Assembly (NCBI GenBank): GCA_918807975.1
Contig: OU964921.1
Span: 37,846,498-37,910,497, forward strand
Source of the DNA: Aplidium turbinatum
Lineage: Eukaryota > Chordata > Ascidiacea > Aplousobranchia > Polyclinidae
Direction: 5' to 3'
DNA: 64,000 nucleotides
Part shown: piece by piece, positions 54,607 to 64,000 of the stretch
How the letters are laid out: the number at the start of each line of letters is the position of its first letter
Position numbering within the stretch: position 1 is the stretch's first letter
Program-made: the position numbers and the translations under genes
The notes under the pieces: model-generated
Told to the model about the DNA's origin: nothing
The model's database searches: none
The model's input: the letters and a program-made list of their open reading frames with translations, nothing else

Positions 54607-56324
54607 ATCCAATTTGATTTTAAGAAAATCGGTTTACTTTTACTTGGTTGCATAAATATGCATACAAAGCATGAATGAAAATACATCAAAAACACAATGC
54701 TCAACTTTCATGAAATGTGTGCATATTGTTTTAAGGGAATATTTAAGCATGAAATATAACAATGCAAAAGAAACAAACCCAACCAAATGTACCTGTGCAG
54801 CAACCAGCAAGGACTCCTTATTATGCTTAAATTGGTCGGAATCCATCTGAACTCAGAAGTAGGTACCTAGATTGAAGTTGTTTGAAATGCTTGCAAAATG
54901 TCCAGCAGGTTCACTTCAGAAAAAGTTTTTACTAAAACTGCTGGCTGCCAAACTCAAAGTAACCCTGCAACAGAAGATGGGCAATATTCTCTGTCAGAGT
55001 CAGTTTCTATACAGTGGCAGAACAGCATTTAATTAAATTGTTTGCCTCATTCCTGCAAATGCAAGTTAAAACATAATCAAGCAGGCTAGAAATGGATTCG
55101 TACATGAAACTAAGCCACAACAAGCAAGACAACAAGGGGAAATTTTGAAGACGAGTGAAGGTGTTATTATTGAAGACATCATGCATCAAGTACGTAAACC
55201 GACGTAAACCATGCAATCATGCATCTTAATACTTTGCGGTGAAATACCTCAGTCATGTTATACAAACATATTGAAAAATAAATACAGCTACTCAATCCAA
55301 GGAAAAAAGCACATTGAGATGTATATCTCAATAAGTTAAATATGAAGTATCATATATAACATAATTAAAAAATGAAAACCACTGCACTTGCTATTTGCAT
55401 GCCACATCTAGTAGCTCAGAGTAAAGACATGTTGTAAAACAATTTTAAGCTTATGGTATAGCGCACACTAAGCATGCCATGTAGTTCATTAGGGCTATAT
55501 AGTGAATGATGTAAAATATATACATGCAAAAATGCTATGGCCAGGGCCGTTTGAGAAAATAGTTATCTGGGATTTCTTATCATCAACACCAAATTTAACT
55601 GAATAGACATTTTGTACGCACACTAGCTCTTCGAGCAAAGACTTGGCGTTTAGGTCATTTGGGTAAAAATTAGCCAGCACATCACATTTAGAGGAAATCG
55701 AGCATTTCTGCTATTGATCTAACATCATTGCAAGTAGCTGGAGTTTGAATAAGGCAAAGCTGACCTCAGAATTTAGTGGAATTAATCTGTTACCACCAGT
55801 AGTGACATCATTTAAGATGTTGTCAAAGAAGTAGACTCACTGGTGTCATTACTGCATTTACTGCAACTAGTATATTTTAAAAACTTAGAAATTGAAGAAT
55901 GCTTTGTATAATTGCTCAACAACTCTTTTTTTAAATCCTTTTTTTCTTTGCTCCACTTTTACAATGATTAGGTATAGCTAATGGATAAATCACTAATGGT
56001 ACTATATCATTGAGTTAAACAACCTTTGCTGGTACAAAAATTACATTGGTATATCATCAATCTTCTTCTTGCTTATGAGGCAGCAATTCAGGTAACATCT
56101 CCCAAATGTTGCAACTAGAGCAGTGTCTTCATATATCATCAATCAATCAATCACAGTCCTGATTATATTACTATTCAGTGAAAAAAATCCAAGCAATGAA
56201 TAAGTGTACATTGTAGCGTACTGCACAAACTGTACGTATCTAAATACAATAACAAGTAGCCTATATTAAGATTTAAAAATTGTTTAGGTTGGGTACTACA
56301 GAGTAATCAACTTGAAACAATTTG

Positions 56325-56850
56325 AAAAGATCCGGGCCCCTTAAATGTTATTTTTCAACCCATGGAATAACAATGACATTTTAGTACCGTACTGGAAGTA
56401 ACATGTATCTAAACACAGTTGCCACAAGGTTGAAAATTTTGGTTTCTGTTGTCACTGAGCAATGTTAAACATTTGGTAGCCTACATGGCGTTTTGAAAAA
56501 ACCTGGGCCCCTCAATATTAGATTTTAAAAATTACATGCATAGGGCATAATAATGATAGTTTAATACTGGAAGTAACATGCATTTAAATTTTCACAAGAG
56601 TGAAGTTTCCTGAATTCATAGAATATTAAGTGATTTGATACATGGCGTTTTAAAAATCCGGGCCCTTTAAATGATTAGTTTTAAAACTACACATCATATA
56701 TATATATGGCATAATAACAATGGTTATTGTATAGAAACTAACATGTATTCTATTTAAATGCAATTATCACAAAACGAAATTCTGTTGTCACACTGCCATG
56801 TTAACTATTTGGCACATGGTGAAATGTCATGGGGGCCTAAAAGCATGTAA
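56325..56850. repeat. Degenerate tandem repeat, period about 165-178 bp
   Basis: Each unit begins with a CCGGGCCCC-type block (near 56332, 56508, 56671, 56834), followed by TTAAAATTACA-like sequence, GGCATAATAAC, GGAAGTAACATG and a tract with TTCACAA and TGTTGTCAC. At least three units, diverged. Confidence 0.65.
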
Positions 56851-57618
56851 AGGTGGCCCGACGCGACAATTTCAGCACTTGCCTCACCCTAAAGCCGCAA
56901 CTGACTTCAAGGATACCGGTAGCTACTTGCTTGGGAATCGAATTGAATTTTTTCCATTAGACATGACAAAAATTACTGCATTTTCTGAGTAAATCGCGGG
57001 CCCCCTAATTTGCGGGCCCTGTGCGATCGCACGGTTCGCACACCCCAAAGACCGGCACTGCCTACAGCGAAAAGTACAGGAAATTTGCGCAATACAGCTC
57101 GTTACATACAGTAGTAGAGAAGTTCATTGTTTATTAGCAAAAAAGGCATTGATCTTCAGCTGTTTCGGTTTTGACACGGATTTGACACAGCTGTAGAGCT
57201 GCTTTTTAGCCGCTGCGAACGACGTAGCAAAATAAAGGGAAGACATTTTGCAAGCAGCAGCGCTAACTGGATTAAAAGACTGACTGTTCGTGGTGAAGGT
57301 GATGGCTTAAAGTGACGTTATAATATAAACGAACAAAAGACGTCTGGGGACCAATAAAGGGTGCTGTTACATGCGAATTGACGTTATAGGCGATGCTGTT
57401 GTAGCCGAACTACAATGTACGTAAAAGATAGGAATTCTGCCGGGACCGAGCGAAATGTGACGTAATAGGCGAATTGACGTTATAAACGAAGCCGTTATAG
57501 GCGAATTCTACTGTAATGCATTTTTTGGGCTATGCACCAGTAAGCTTCAGGCACTCTAGGTTGGTGATTTATTGAAATGGATTTTGGTAGTTACCACTTT
57601 TTTTACACTTGGAGCAGG

Positions 57619-57665
57619 GGTCACCAAACTACGGCCCGCGGGCCGGAACCATAGTATATTTACAC
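57619..57665 (+). repeat. Isolated hAT 5' terminus
   Basis: CAGGGGTCACCAAACTACGG followed by CCCGCGGGCCGG is a well-known hAT terminal sequence in animals. The partner end is not seen. Confidence 0.6.
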
Positions 57666-57955
57666 TACATAGTGTAAATATAGCCTCAATAGCGTTGTCA
57701 CATATGGAATTCTGCCCTAATTTGAGGAAAAGTTTATAGCTGTTGAAAATAAAAACTTGTATTTTGGAAATTTTTTTAGTCCTGAGCAAAGATTAAAACC
57801 CTAACCTTTCCTAACTTTAATCCTAACTCTGGCAACACCTGATTGTAACCATGGCAACTGTAGTGTCTGTGTATTTACATAAACTGTATTGGAAACCCGT
57901 AACGTGCTAGTATATAAATGACTCGTGTCTCGCTGTTTGGATTCTTTGTTCCGCC

Positions 57956-59267
57956 CAGTGTTGCCAGATTTTTTTAAAAAAAAGAGCCCAAAAATGCGCC
58001 AAAGCAACTTAAAAGTAGCCCAATTTGCCGTCGCGACGTCGACGGTTGAGCAACGAAGGCGCAGGCTTTCTAGGGGGGTTTTTGGGCACGCCCCCAAAAG
58101 TCATGGGCAAAGCAACATCTTTGTCCATCATGCTGATTGTGTAGATACAAAATACATACATTAATACAACATACAATAAGTACAATGTTCAATATTGAAT
58201 CAAGCAATGTTCAATAGAAAAAAACTTAGACGAGCCAATGCTATACAAACTTCATACAAATTCCTATTTTCAAATTCAAGATACAAATGGTTCCATAGTA
58301 GATGCTAATGCATAGCATAAGCCCGTCAACTCAGATGAACTACCAAGAACCAACACCCAACAAAATTCTATCATCAACTGCTGAAGCTTCATTTTCATAT
58401 ATAGAGCTGTCATGCTTCCGCATTGATGACCGGGGATCAAACAGCATTTTTCCAATTGTTGCAGCAAAGTTCTGATCCTCACAATCGCTGACAAAAGTTG
58501 AAGTCCGATACGATTTCGCAGTTTGGTTTTGATTGCAGAAACTCTCGAAAAGGCTCGCTCAACTACCGTAATGCATTGCTGATTGGTATAGGCTACATTG
58601 TTAGTGCCAATTGAGCAACTTCTCTAAATTTATACTCCCCTGCAGCATTTCTAAACTCGTACACCTTGGTACAAAAAATACAAGAATCTATCATTGTTTT
58701 TCAATCATACAAGGAAGACCAGTTTACATTCAGTAAGTTTCTCCACTGACATTCAATTTTTCCCACTTTAATTTATAGCTTAGACACCAATAAAAGCTTC
58801 AAAAATTATGGTACGGTACCGTACTAAACCAAGATCATAACTACCCTATAATTTCCGATATTCGATACAAGTGCAATTTCGCTTTCGCCACTCGCCAGTC
58901 AGTCCTTCCATTCTCCCGGATGAAAATGAATACAGCATTGCTGTAACAACAGTCAAAGCTGCTAATGGTCAGCAGTAAAATCAATCCTCATGCCGAATCA
59001 AAAAAATAACGTCATTTTTTCCGTAATAAACCGAAACTTTACCAACATTTTCAAAGGCTGGTCGGATTCTACCAATTATTCAGTACTGCCAACTCAAAAT
59101 TCACTATCAAACAACTTAAAATTCTGCCAAATTTAGGCGCCGTCTCGCGCCAAATCAGAGACTGAAAGTAGCCCAAAAAAGCGCAAGTCGCAAACCAACA
59201 TTTTTTGGCGCCAAGCCCAACTAAAAGTAGCCCAATTGCAGATAAATCGCCCAATCTGACAACACTG
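57956..59267 (-). mobile_element. hAT element, 1312 bp, inside the Gypsy LTR
   Basis: It starts CAGTGTTGCCAGA and ends TCTGACAACACTG, with a perfect 8-bp duplication GTTCCGCC at 57948-57955 and 59268-59275. Long subterminal blocks (aaaagtagccca) occur at both ends. The minus-strand transposase C-terminal relic is annotated separately. Confidence 0.9.
58400..58700 (-). pseudogene. hAT transposase dimerisation-domain relic
   Basis: The minus strand reads VYEFRNAAGEYKFREVAQLA, then VVERAFSRVSAIKTKLRNRI, then LLSAIVRIRTLLQQLEKC. This is the classic hAT C-terminal block (SVER.FS..  ..K..LRNR). The N-terminal parts are missing and stops break the frame between blocks. Confidence 0.75.
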
Positions 59268-59396
59268 GTTCCGCCACGCAAATACAAGTGCTATGACAAG
59301 TAAGTTAAATCTGAACTATCAAGTTGTGTAAAGCAGGCTAGGCGGACACAACAATTCTGGCGACGAGGATATAGTAGGATAATACTCAGAAAAGAA

Positions 59397-61297
59397 TGGA
59401 GATACCTACGTTTGATTTACAACCTTTTGACTGTGAAAGTCCTGGAGCAAGCACGTGATGGACCAGATGGAAACGAGCTTTTGAGTTGTATGCTGAAGAA
59501 AAGAATGTTACGAATGCTTCTAGAAAGCGAGCTCTGCTGCTGCATTGTGCTGGAATGGCAGTGCAGGACATTTTTTTTACTTTTAAAGGGGAATTGACCA
59601 GCTATGAAGCTGCTGTTCAAGCACTAACTAATTATTTTACGCCGTTAAACAATGTCCCGTATGAACGCCATGTATTTAGATCTCTATTTCAAAAAGAGGA
59701 AGAAAGTGTAGAACAATTTATAACTCGATTAAAACAAAAAGCAGAAACGTGCAGTTTTGAAGACATGGATGATCAAATTCGTGATCAAGTCGTGGAAAAA
59801 TGTAGATCGGATGCGTTACGACGGCGACTCTTAGAAAAAGGAAGTGACTTGAATCTAAAAACGTTAAGAGAATTGGCCTTGGCATTCGAAGTGTCAGAAA
59901 TTCAATCAAGATCATACGGTCAGGAAGTCAACAAAATCTCGACGTTTAAATCGGCTAAGAAAAGCTATCAATCTCGATTCCGATGTTACCGATGTGGAAG
60001 GGAAGGTCACAAAAGCAGCGACAGGAATTCTCCAGCGCAAGAAAAAAAATGTAGAAAATGCAATAAAATGGGTCATTTTGCAAGCTGCTGCAGAACAAAA
60101 TCTGTTGGAACCAGCCACGTGGAAAAGAACCCGACGAATGGAAGCAACAGGACGAACCGGAAAAATAACATTAGACAAGTAAAACGAAATGCTGATCGTG
60201 AGTTGGACTATATCTTAAATCTATGTAGTTACAATACTGGAAAAGTTTCGGTAAATGTTGGTGGAATCAATATTTCAATGATTATCGACTCGGGAGCTAC
60301 ATGCAATGTAATTGATCGTGCACTGTGGGAAGATTTGAAAAAACAGCGCATTAAGTGCAAAAGCCATCTTTCTGACAAAACAATCTACGCTTATGGAAGT
60401 GATGCACCTTTGAAAATAGCAGGAATTTTCACTGCAGACGTTGAAACAACAAAAAAAGCACTGAAAAATGTCGAATTTGTAGTGATCGAAGGAAAAGGGC
60501 AACCGCTGCTAGGATTGAAAACAGCCACAAAGTTACAAATAATTAAATTTGATTCTGAACTAAATGCTGTAACTAAAAGTCCTTCGTTTTTGAATAAATA
60601 TCAGTCATGTTTCGATGGTGTGGGAAAATTAAAAGACTTTCAATTAATAATACCTGTTGATAAAAATGTAAAGCCTGTGTGTCAACCTGTAAGACAAATT
60701 CCATTTAACCTTCGTGACAAGTTGACAGAAAAATTGAAGCAGTTGGAAGACCTTGACATCATAGAAAAAGTTGAAGAACCGTCAACTTGGGTTTCACCTG
60801 CAATGATCGTGCCCAAGCAAAATGGAGACATCCGTTTGTGTGTCGATATGCGCCAAGCTAACAAAGCTGTCAGAAGAGAACGTCACCCGATGCCAATACC
60901 ATTGAAGAAGTGCTGCATGACATGAACCAAAGCAAGGTATTCACTAAACTAGATGTCAAATGGGCGTATCACCAAATTGAATTACAACCTAGTTCTAGAA
61001 ATATTACTACATTTGTGACGCATGAAGGATTATATCGATGCAAGAGACTGATGTTTGGAGTTAGTTGTGCTCCGGAGATGTACCAACGAGTAATGCAACA
61101 AACGCTACAAGGCTGTGCAGGAGTCAAGAATATTTTTGATGACATTATCGTGTACGGATCGACTCAAGAAGAGCATGACCGAAGACTCGAGAAGGTACTT
61201 GAAAGAATTCGAGATAGTGGGTTCACGCTGAACAAAGAAAAGTGCGAATTCAACAAAGACAAACTTGTATTTATGGGACATGTGCTGTCGTCTATGG
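59397..61297 (+). pseudogene. Gypsy gag-pol coding region (fossil)
   Basis: Parts seen in order: a gag domain (TSYEAAVQALTNYFTPLNNV, FRSLFQKEEESVEQFITRLK), two zinc knuckles (CYRCGREGHKS, CRKCNKMGHFASCC), an aspartic protease with MIIDSGATCNVIDR, and an RT with IRLCVDMRQANKAV, FTKLDVKWAYHQIEL and IFDDIIVYGS. RNase H and integrase are absent because a LINE follows. The gag-pol style resembles animal Gypsy elements of the Mag/Sushi type, but the clade is not certain. Broken. Confidence 0.8.
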
Positions 61298-64000
61298 GTG
61301 ACCGCTTTTGGCACCAAGTCATCTGTGCACCTCCTCGTGGTGCGGCTGGAAGCAGTGCGGCTGACTAAACACAGAGGTGCTGAAGAAAGGAACTGGCCTA
61401 CCTACTTCAGTACTATGGCCAAGTCCACAATGATGCAAAAGTTTAACAAAAATACGAGAAACGGCGTAAATGGGTCTCCGAGTTCTAGAAACCAGAGCCC
61501 CTCGCCCGGTAGTCGGAGTCATCAATTGCAGGGCTCCTTTGATCGTCATTCAACAACTGTAATTAATGCAAAAACATTCCGACAACGAACTCAAAGAATT
61601 GCCATATGGAATGTACGAACACTTTACCAACAAGGAAAACTGGACAATATTATGCTAGAAATGGACAGAATGAGAATGAACTGCTTGGGTCTTTGCGAAG
61701 TAAGATGGACAAAAACTGGTCAATTCATGAAAGATGATAAAACAATTATATATTCTGGAGGTAATGAACATCAAAGAGGTGTTGCTGTGATTATTGACAA
61801 ACAACTTTCTAAATCAATATTGGGTAGTTGGCCTAAATCTGATCGTTTGCTTCTCGTAAAACTGAAAGCTAGTCCTTTCAATATCAATCTGATTGTTGCT
61901 TATGCACCAACAACGGATGCAGATGACTCGGAAATTGGTGATTTCTACGACTCACTGGATGAATTGTACAAAGAATGTAAATCACAGGAAGTGAATATTG
62001 TGATGGGGGATTTTAATGCTAAAGTTGGCTGCAACAAACACGGAAAAACTGTTGGACCTCACGGCCTTGGATCACAAAACGATCGCTGTGAGATGCTCAT
62101 TGACTGATGTGAAGGAAAAAAGCTTGCTGTTATGAACACATGGTTTGCAGCACACCCTCGACGTCGATATACTTGGACAAGTCCTGGTGACCGATCAAGA
62201 AATCAAATTGACTACATTATGATAAATGAAAGATATAGGTCTTCCATTTCTAATGCAAGAGCCTATCCAGGTGCTGATGCAAACAGTGATCATAACCCTG
62301 TAATTGCAACAATTAAAATTCGTTTAAACACTTTAAAACAACCGAAATGCAAACCGAAATATTTGTTAACTGCTCTGAAAGACCCTGTAACAAGAACAGA
62401 TTTTTGTCATGCTGTCCTGGGTAATCTCCCAGCTAACCAAAAGAACGAAACAGTAGATAATCAGTGGGACAATCTCAAAACAAGTATTCTAACAGCAGCA
62501 GATAAAGTTATACCAAAAGAAACCAGACGAACTAAACAGCCTCACTGGATGACTGAAGAAATAAAAAATCTTATGTCAGAAAGAAGACAGTCAAAAACAA
62601 ACTGAGAAAAATATAATAAAATTCATCAATCTATTCAAGAAAAGTGCAAATCTGTGAAAGAACGATGGTTAGAAGAAAAGTGTGAAAAAATTGAAAGGCT
62701 TAAAGACATCAGCCCGAAGGAACTGTTCAAGGAAATACGCTTAATATCCAAAACCGGTCCTGTATTAACCTCGAAGTGCATTCGATCTTCTGATGGCAAA
62801 ATTCTCTAGGAACCGAAAGATGTCAAGAAACGTTGGGAAGAGTACATTACTGACCTTTTTCAAGATGACAGAGAAAATATTGATCATAATATGATTAATT
62901 GTGAAACTGGACCACCAACATTAAAGGAAGAAGTACAGTGGGCTTTAGATAATTCAAAAACCGGCAAGGCAGCAGGCCCAGATGAAATTGTGGTGGAAAT
63001 GTTGATTGCCTTGAAAGAAGATGGAATAAGCTTGTTGTGGAATCTCATTAATACCATTTATGAAAGTGATGAATTACCTAAGGATATGCTGAAATCTCTT
63101 TTTATTGCCCTTCCGAAAAAACCAAACACACTTGAATGTGGAAATCACAGAACGATAAGTCTAATGTCACATACATTAAAACTGCTCTTGAAAATTGTCC
63201 TCCAAAGAATACGAAGAAAGATTTTACCGGAAATATCTGCTTGCCAATACGGATTCATGCCTGACAGAGGAACGAGAAATGCAATTTTTGTAGTTCGCAT
63301 GCTGTGTGAACGTTCAATTCAACATCAACAAGATGTGTTTCTGTGTTTCATAGATTATCAGAAAGCTTTCGATAAAGTACGCCATTTCCAGCTTCTTTCA
63401 TCACTAAAACGAATTGGGATTGATGATAAAGATTTCCGTATGATACACAATCTATACTACAAGCAGCAAGCCGCTGTCATTCTTCCCGATGGAATCACTG
63501 AATGGATGGAAATATCAAGAGGTGTTCGACAGGGCTGTGTCATGAGCCCAGATCTCTTCAATTTGTACAGTGAACTCATCCTTAGAGAACTGGAAGATAT
63601 TGATGAAGGAATTAATATAAACGGAAAACTTATAAATAACATTCGATATGCAGACGACACAGTCTTGCTTGCAACGTCACAATGTGGTTTGCAAATTTTA
63701 CTAGATGCAGTTCAAACATCCAGTGAAAAATATAGACTAAAAATAAACATTAACAAAACTAAAACTCTGGCAGTCTCGAAACGTCTTCCTGAACCAACAA
63801 TTTGCGTGTACTGCAATGATAACAAAATTGAACAGGTTCAAAGATTCAATTATTTCTTATTTGGGCTCAATACTGAATCCAAGCACCCGATGTGAAGAAG
63901 AAATTAGACGACGCATTGCATTATCAAAGTCGAGTTTCAACACCATGACAAAAATCTTTAAAGATCGAAAGCTCTCCAAAACTTTAAAAATTCGTTTGTT
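61298..64000 (+). mobile_element. RTE-like LINE, running off the window end
   Basis: It contains an APE endonuclease and a reverse transcriptase in one frame. Gypsy similarity stops at about 61297; the LINE 5' border is between there and about 61560. The 3' end is beyond 64000. Confidence 0.75.
61559..64000 (+). pseudogene. RTE-like LINE protein (APE endonuclease plus RT), with three in-frame stops and one frameshift
   Basis: Endonuclease blocks: IAIWNVRTLYQQGKLD, LGLCEVRWTKTG, GVAVIIDKQLSKS, LIVAYAPTTDADDSE, NIVMGDFNAKVG, and RRRYTWTSPGDRSRNQIDYI, then DANSDHNPV. RT blocks: GKAAGPDEIVVEML, HQQDVFLCFIDYQKAFDKV, SRGVRQGCVMSPDLFNLY, and the catalytic NIRYADDTVLLA. The RT style matches RTE/BovB-type elements. 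Stops in the shared frame are TGA 62105-62107, TGA 62603-62605 and TAG 62807-62809; a frameshift near 63855 follows (FNYFLFGLN in place of an expected YLGS-type block). Few defects, so relatively young. Confidence 0.8.

Larger units (their letters stand above)
53657..57060. mobile_element. hAT element (CAGTGCCGGTCTTAGGG ends), 3.4 kb including a nested hAT
   Basis: The ends CAGTGCCGGTCTTAGGG and CCCCAAAGACCGGCACTG are flanked by a perfect 8-bp duplication CCTACAGC (53649-53656 and 57061-57068). Minus-strand frames near 55495-55690 contain VLANFYPNDLNAKSLLEEL, which resembles the C-terminal region of ZMYM/TTF-type hAT transposases. No full gene is seen. Near the right end is a degenerate tandem repeat (56325-56850). 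Confidence 0.85.
53433..57513. mobile_element. Pogo/Tigger-like element enclosing nested hAT elements
   Basis: The ends CAGTAGAATTCGCCTATAA and TTATAGGCGAATTCTACTG are inverted repeats flanked by TA (53431-53432 and 57514-57515), as for pogo-type Tc1/mariner elements. The motif GAATTGACGTTATAG is repeated several times near both ends. Its own sequence is about 670 bp, non-coding. The insertion at 53657-57060 fills the rest. Confidence 0.85.
57855..61297 (+). mobile_element. Second Gypsy-type LTR retrotransposon fossil, 5' part
   Basis: The 5' LTR runs from about 57855 to 59353, enlarged by a hAT insertion (57956-59267). It has a TATA-like gtatataaatg and is followed by TTCTGGCGACGAGGATAT. 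The coding region (about 59397-61297) has gag, zinc knuckles, protease and RT. The element is broken in at least two places and is cut off by a LINE near 61300; its 3' part is not in the window, so age cannot be read from LTR pairs. It differs from the Gypsy at 22800. Confidence 0.8.

Overview
This window is AT-rich, repeat-dense genomic DNA from a multicellular animal, most likely an invertebrate. The evidence is short GT-AG introns in a clan-2 type cytochrome P450, animal LINE clades (R2/NeSL-like, RTE-like, CR1/L2-like), Gypsy and BEL/Pao fossils, many hAT elements with 8-bp target duplications, and a THAP/P-element transposase gene. A tunicate or similar compact deuterostome genome would fit, but nothing here fixes the species.

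Only two host genes are convincing. On the plus strand, 64-1533 holds the last four exons of a cytochrome P450. On the minus strand, 7826-11278 is a huge single exon for a three-module protein with a central STELLO/DUF288 glycosyltransferase-like domain. A third, low-confidence spliced gene may lie around 30175-31293. A complete-looking P-element/THAP9-type transposase gene in four exons occupies 46753-51204 (minus) and is spoiled by a single in-frame TAG.

The rest is layered transposons. At 4.5-16 kb there are three TA-flanked elements with GGGGA-type ends. They are unrelated in sequence but alike in design: each repeats its own terminal motif many times inside. At 17.4-22.4 kb an R2/NeSL-like LINE sits in a truncated second copy of one of these elements. 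At 22.8-28.8 kb lies a Gypsy element with two LTRs and a DNA transposon inside its pol region. At 30-35 kb there are MITEs, a 1.2-kb hAT element and a CACGTG-rich tandem array.

At 35.7-41.9 kb a DDE_4 (ISL2EU-like) DNA transposon relic contains a hAT element (35844-38615) that itself holds three further insertions, plus a 5'-truncated LINE near its right end. At 42.2-46.7 kb there is a BEL/Pao remnant, then a short LTR element whose one LTR was hit by a Mutator-like element with long inverted repeats. After the P-element gene, 53.4-57.5 kb is a pogo-like element holding a hAT that holds another hAT. From about 57.9 kb a second Gypsy fossil begins; its LTR carries a hAT insertion and its pol is cut by an RTE-like LINE that runs off the window end.

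The nesting is supported by exact target-site duplications at many junctions, so relative insertion order can be read directly. All functional calls are from translated motifs read by eye; no database search was possible.
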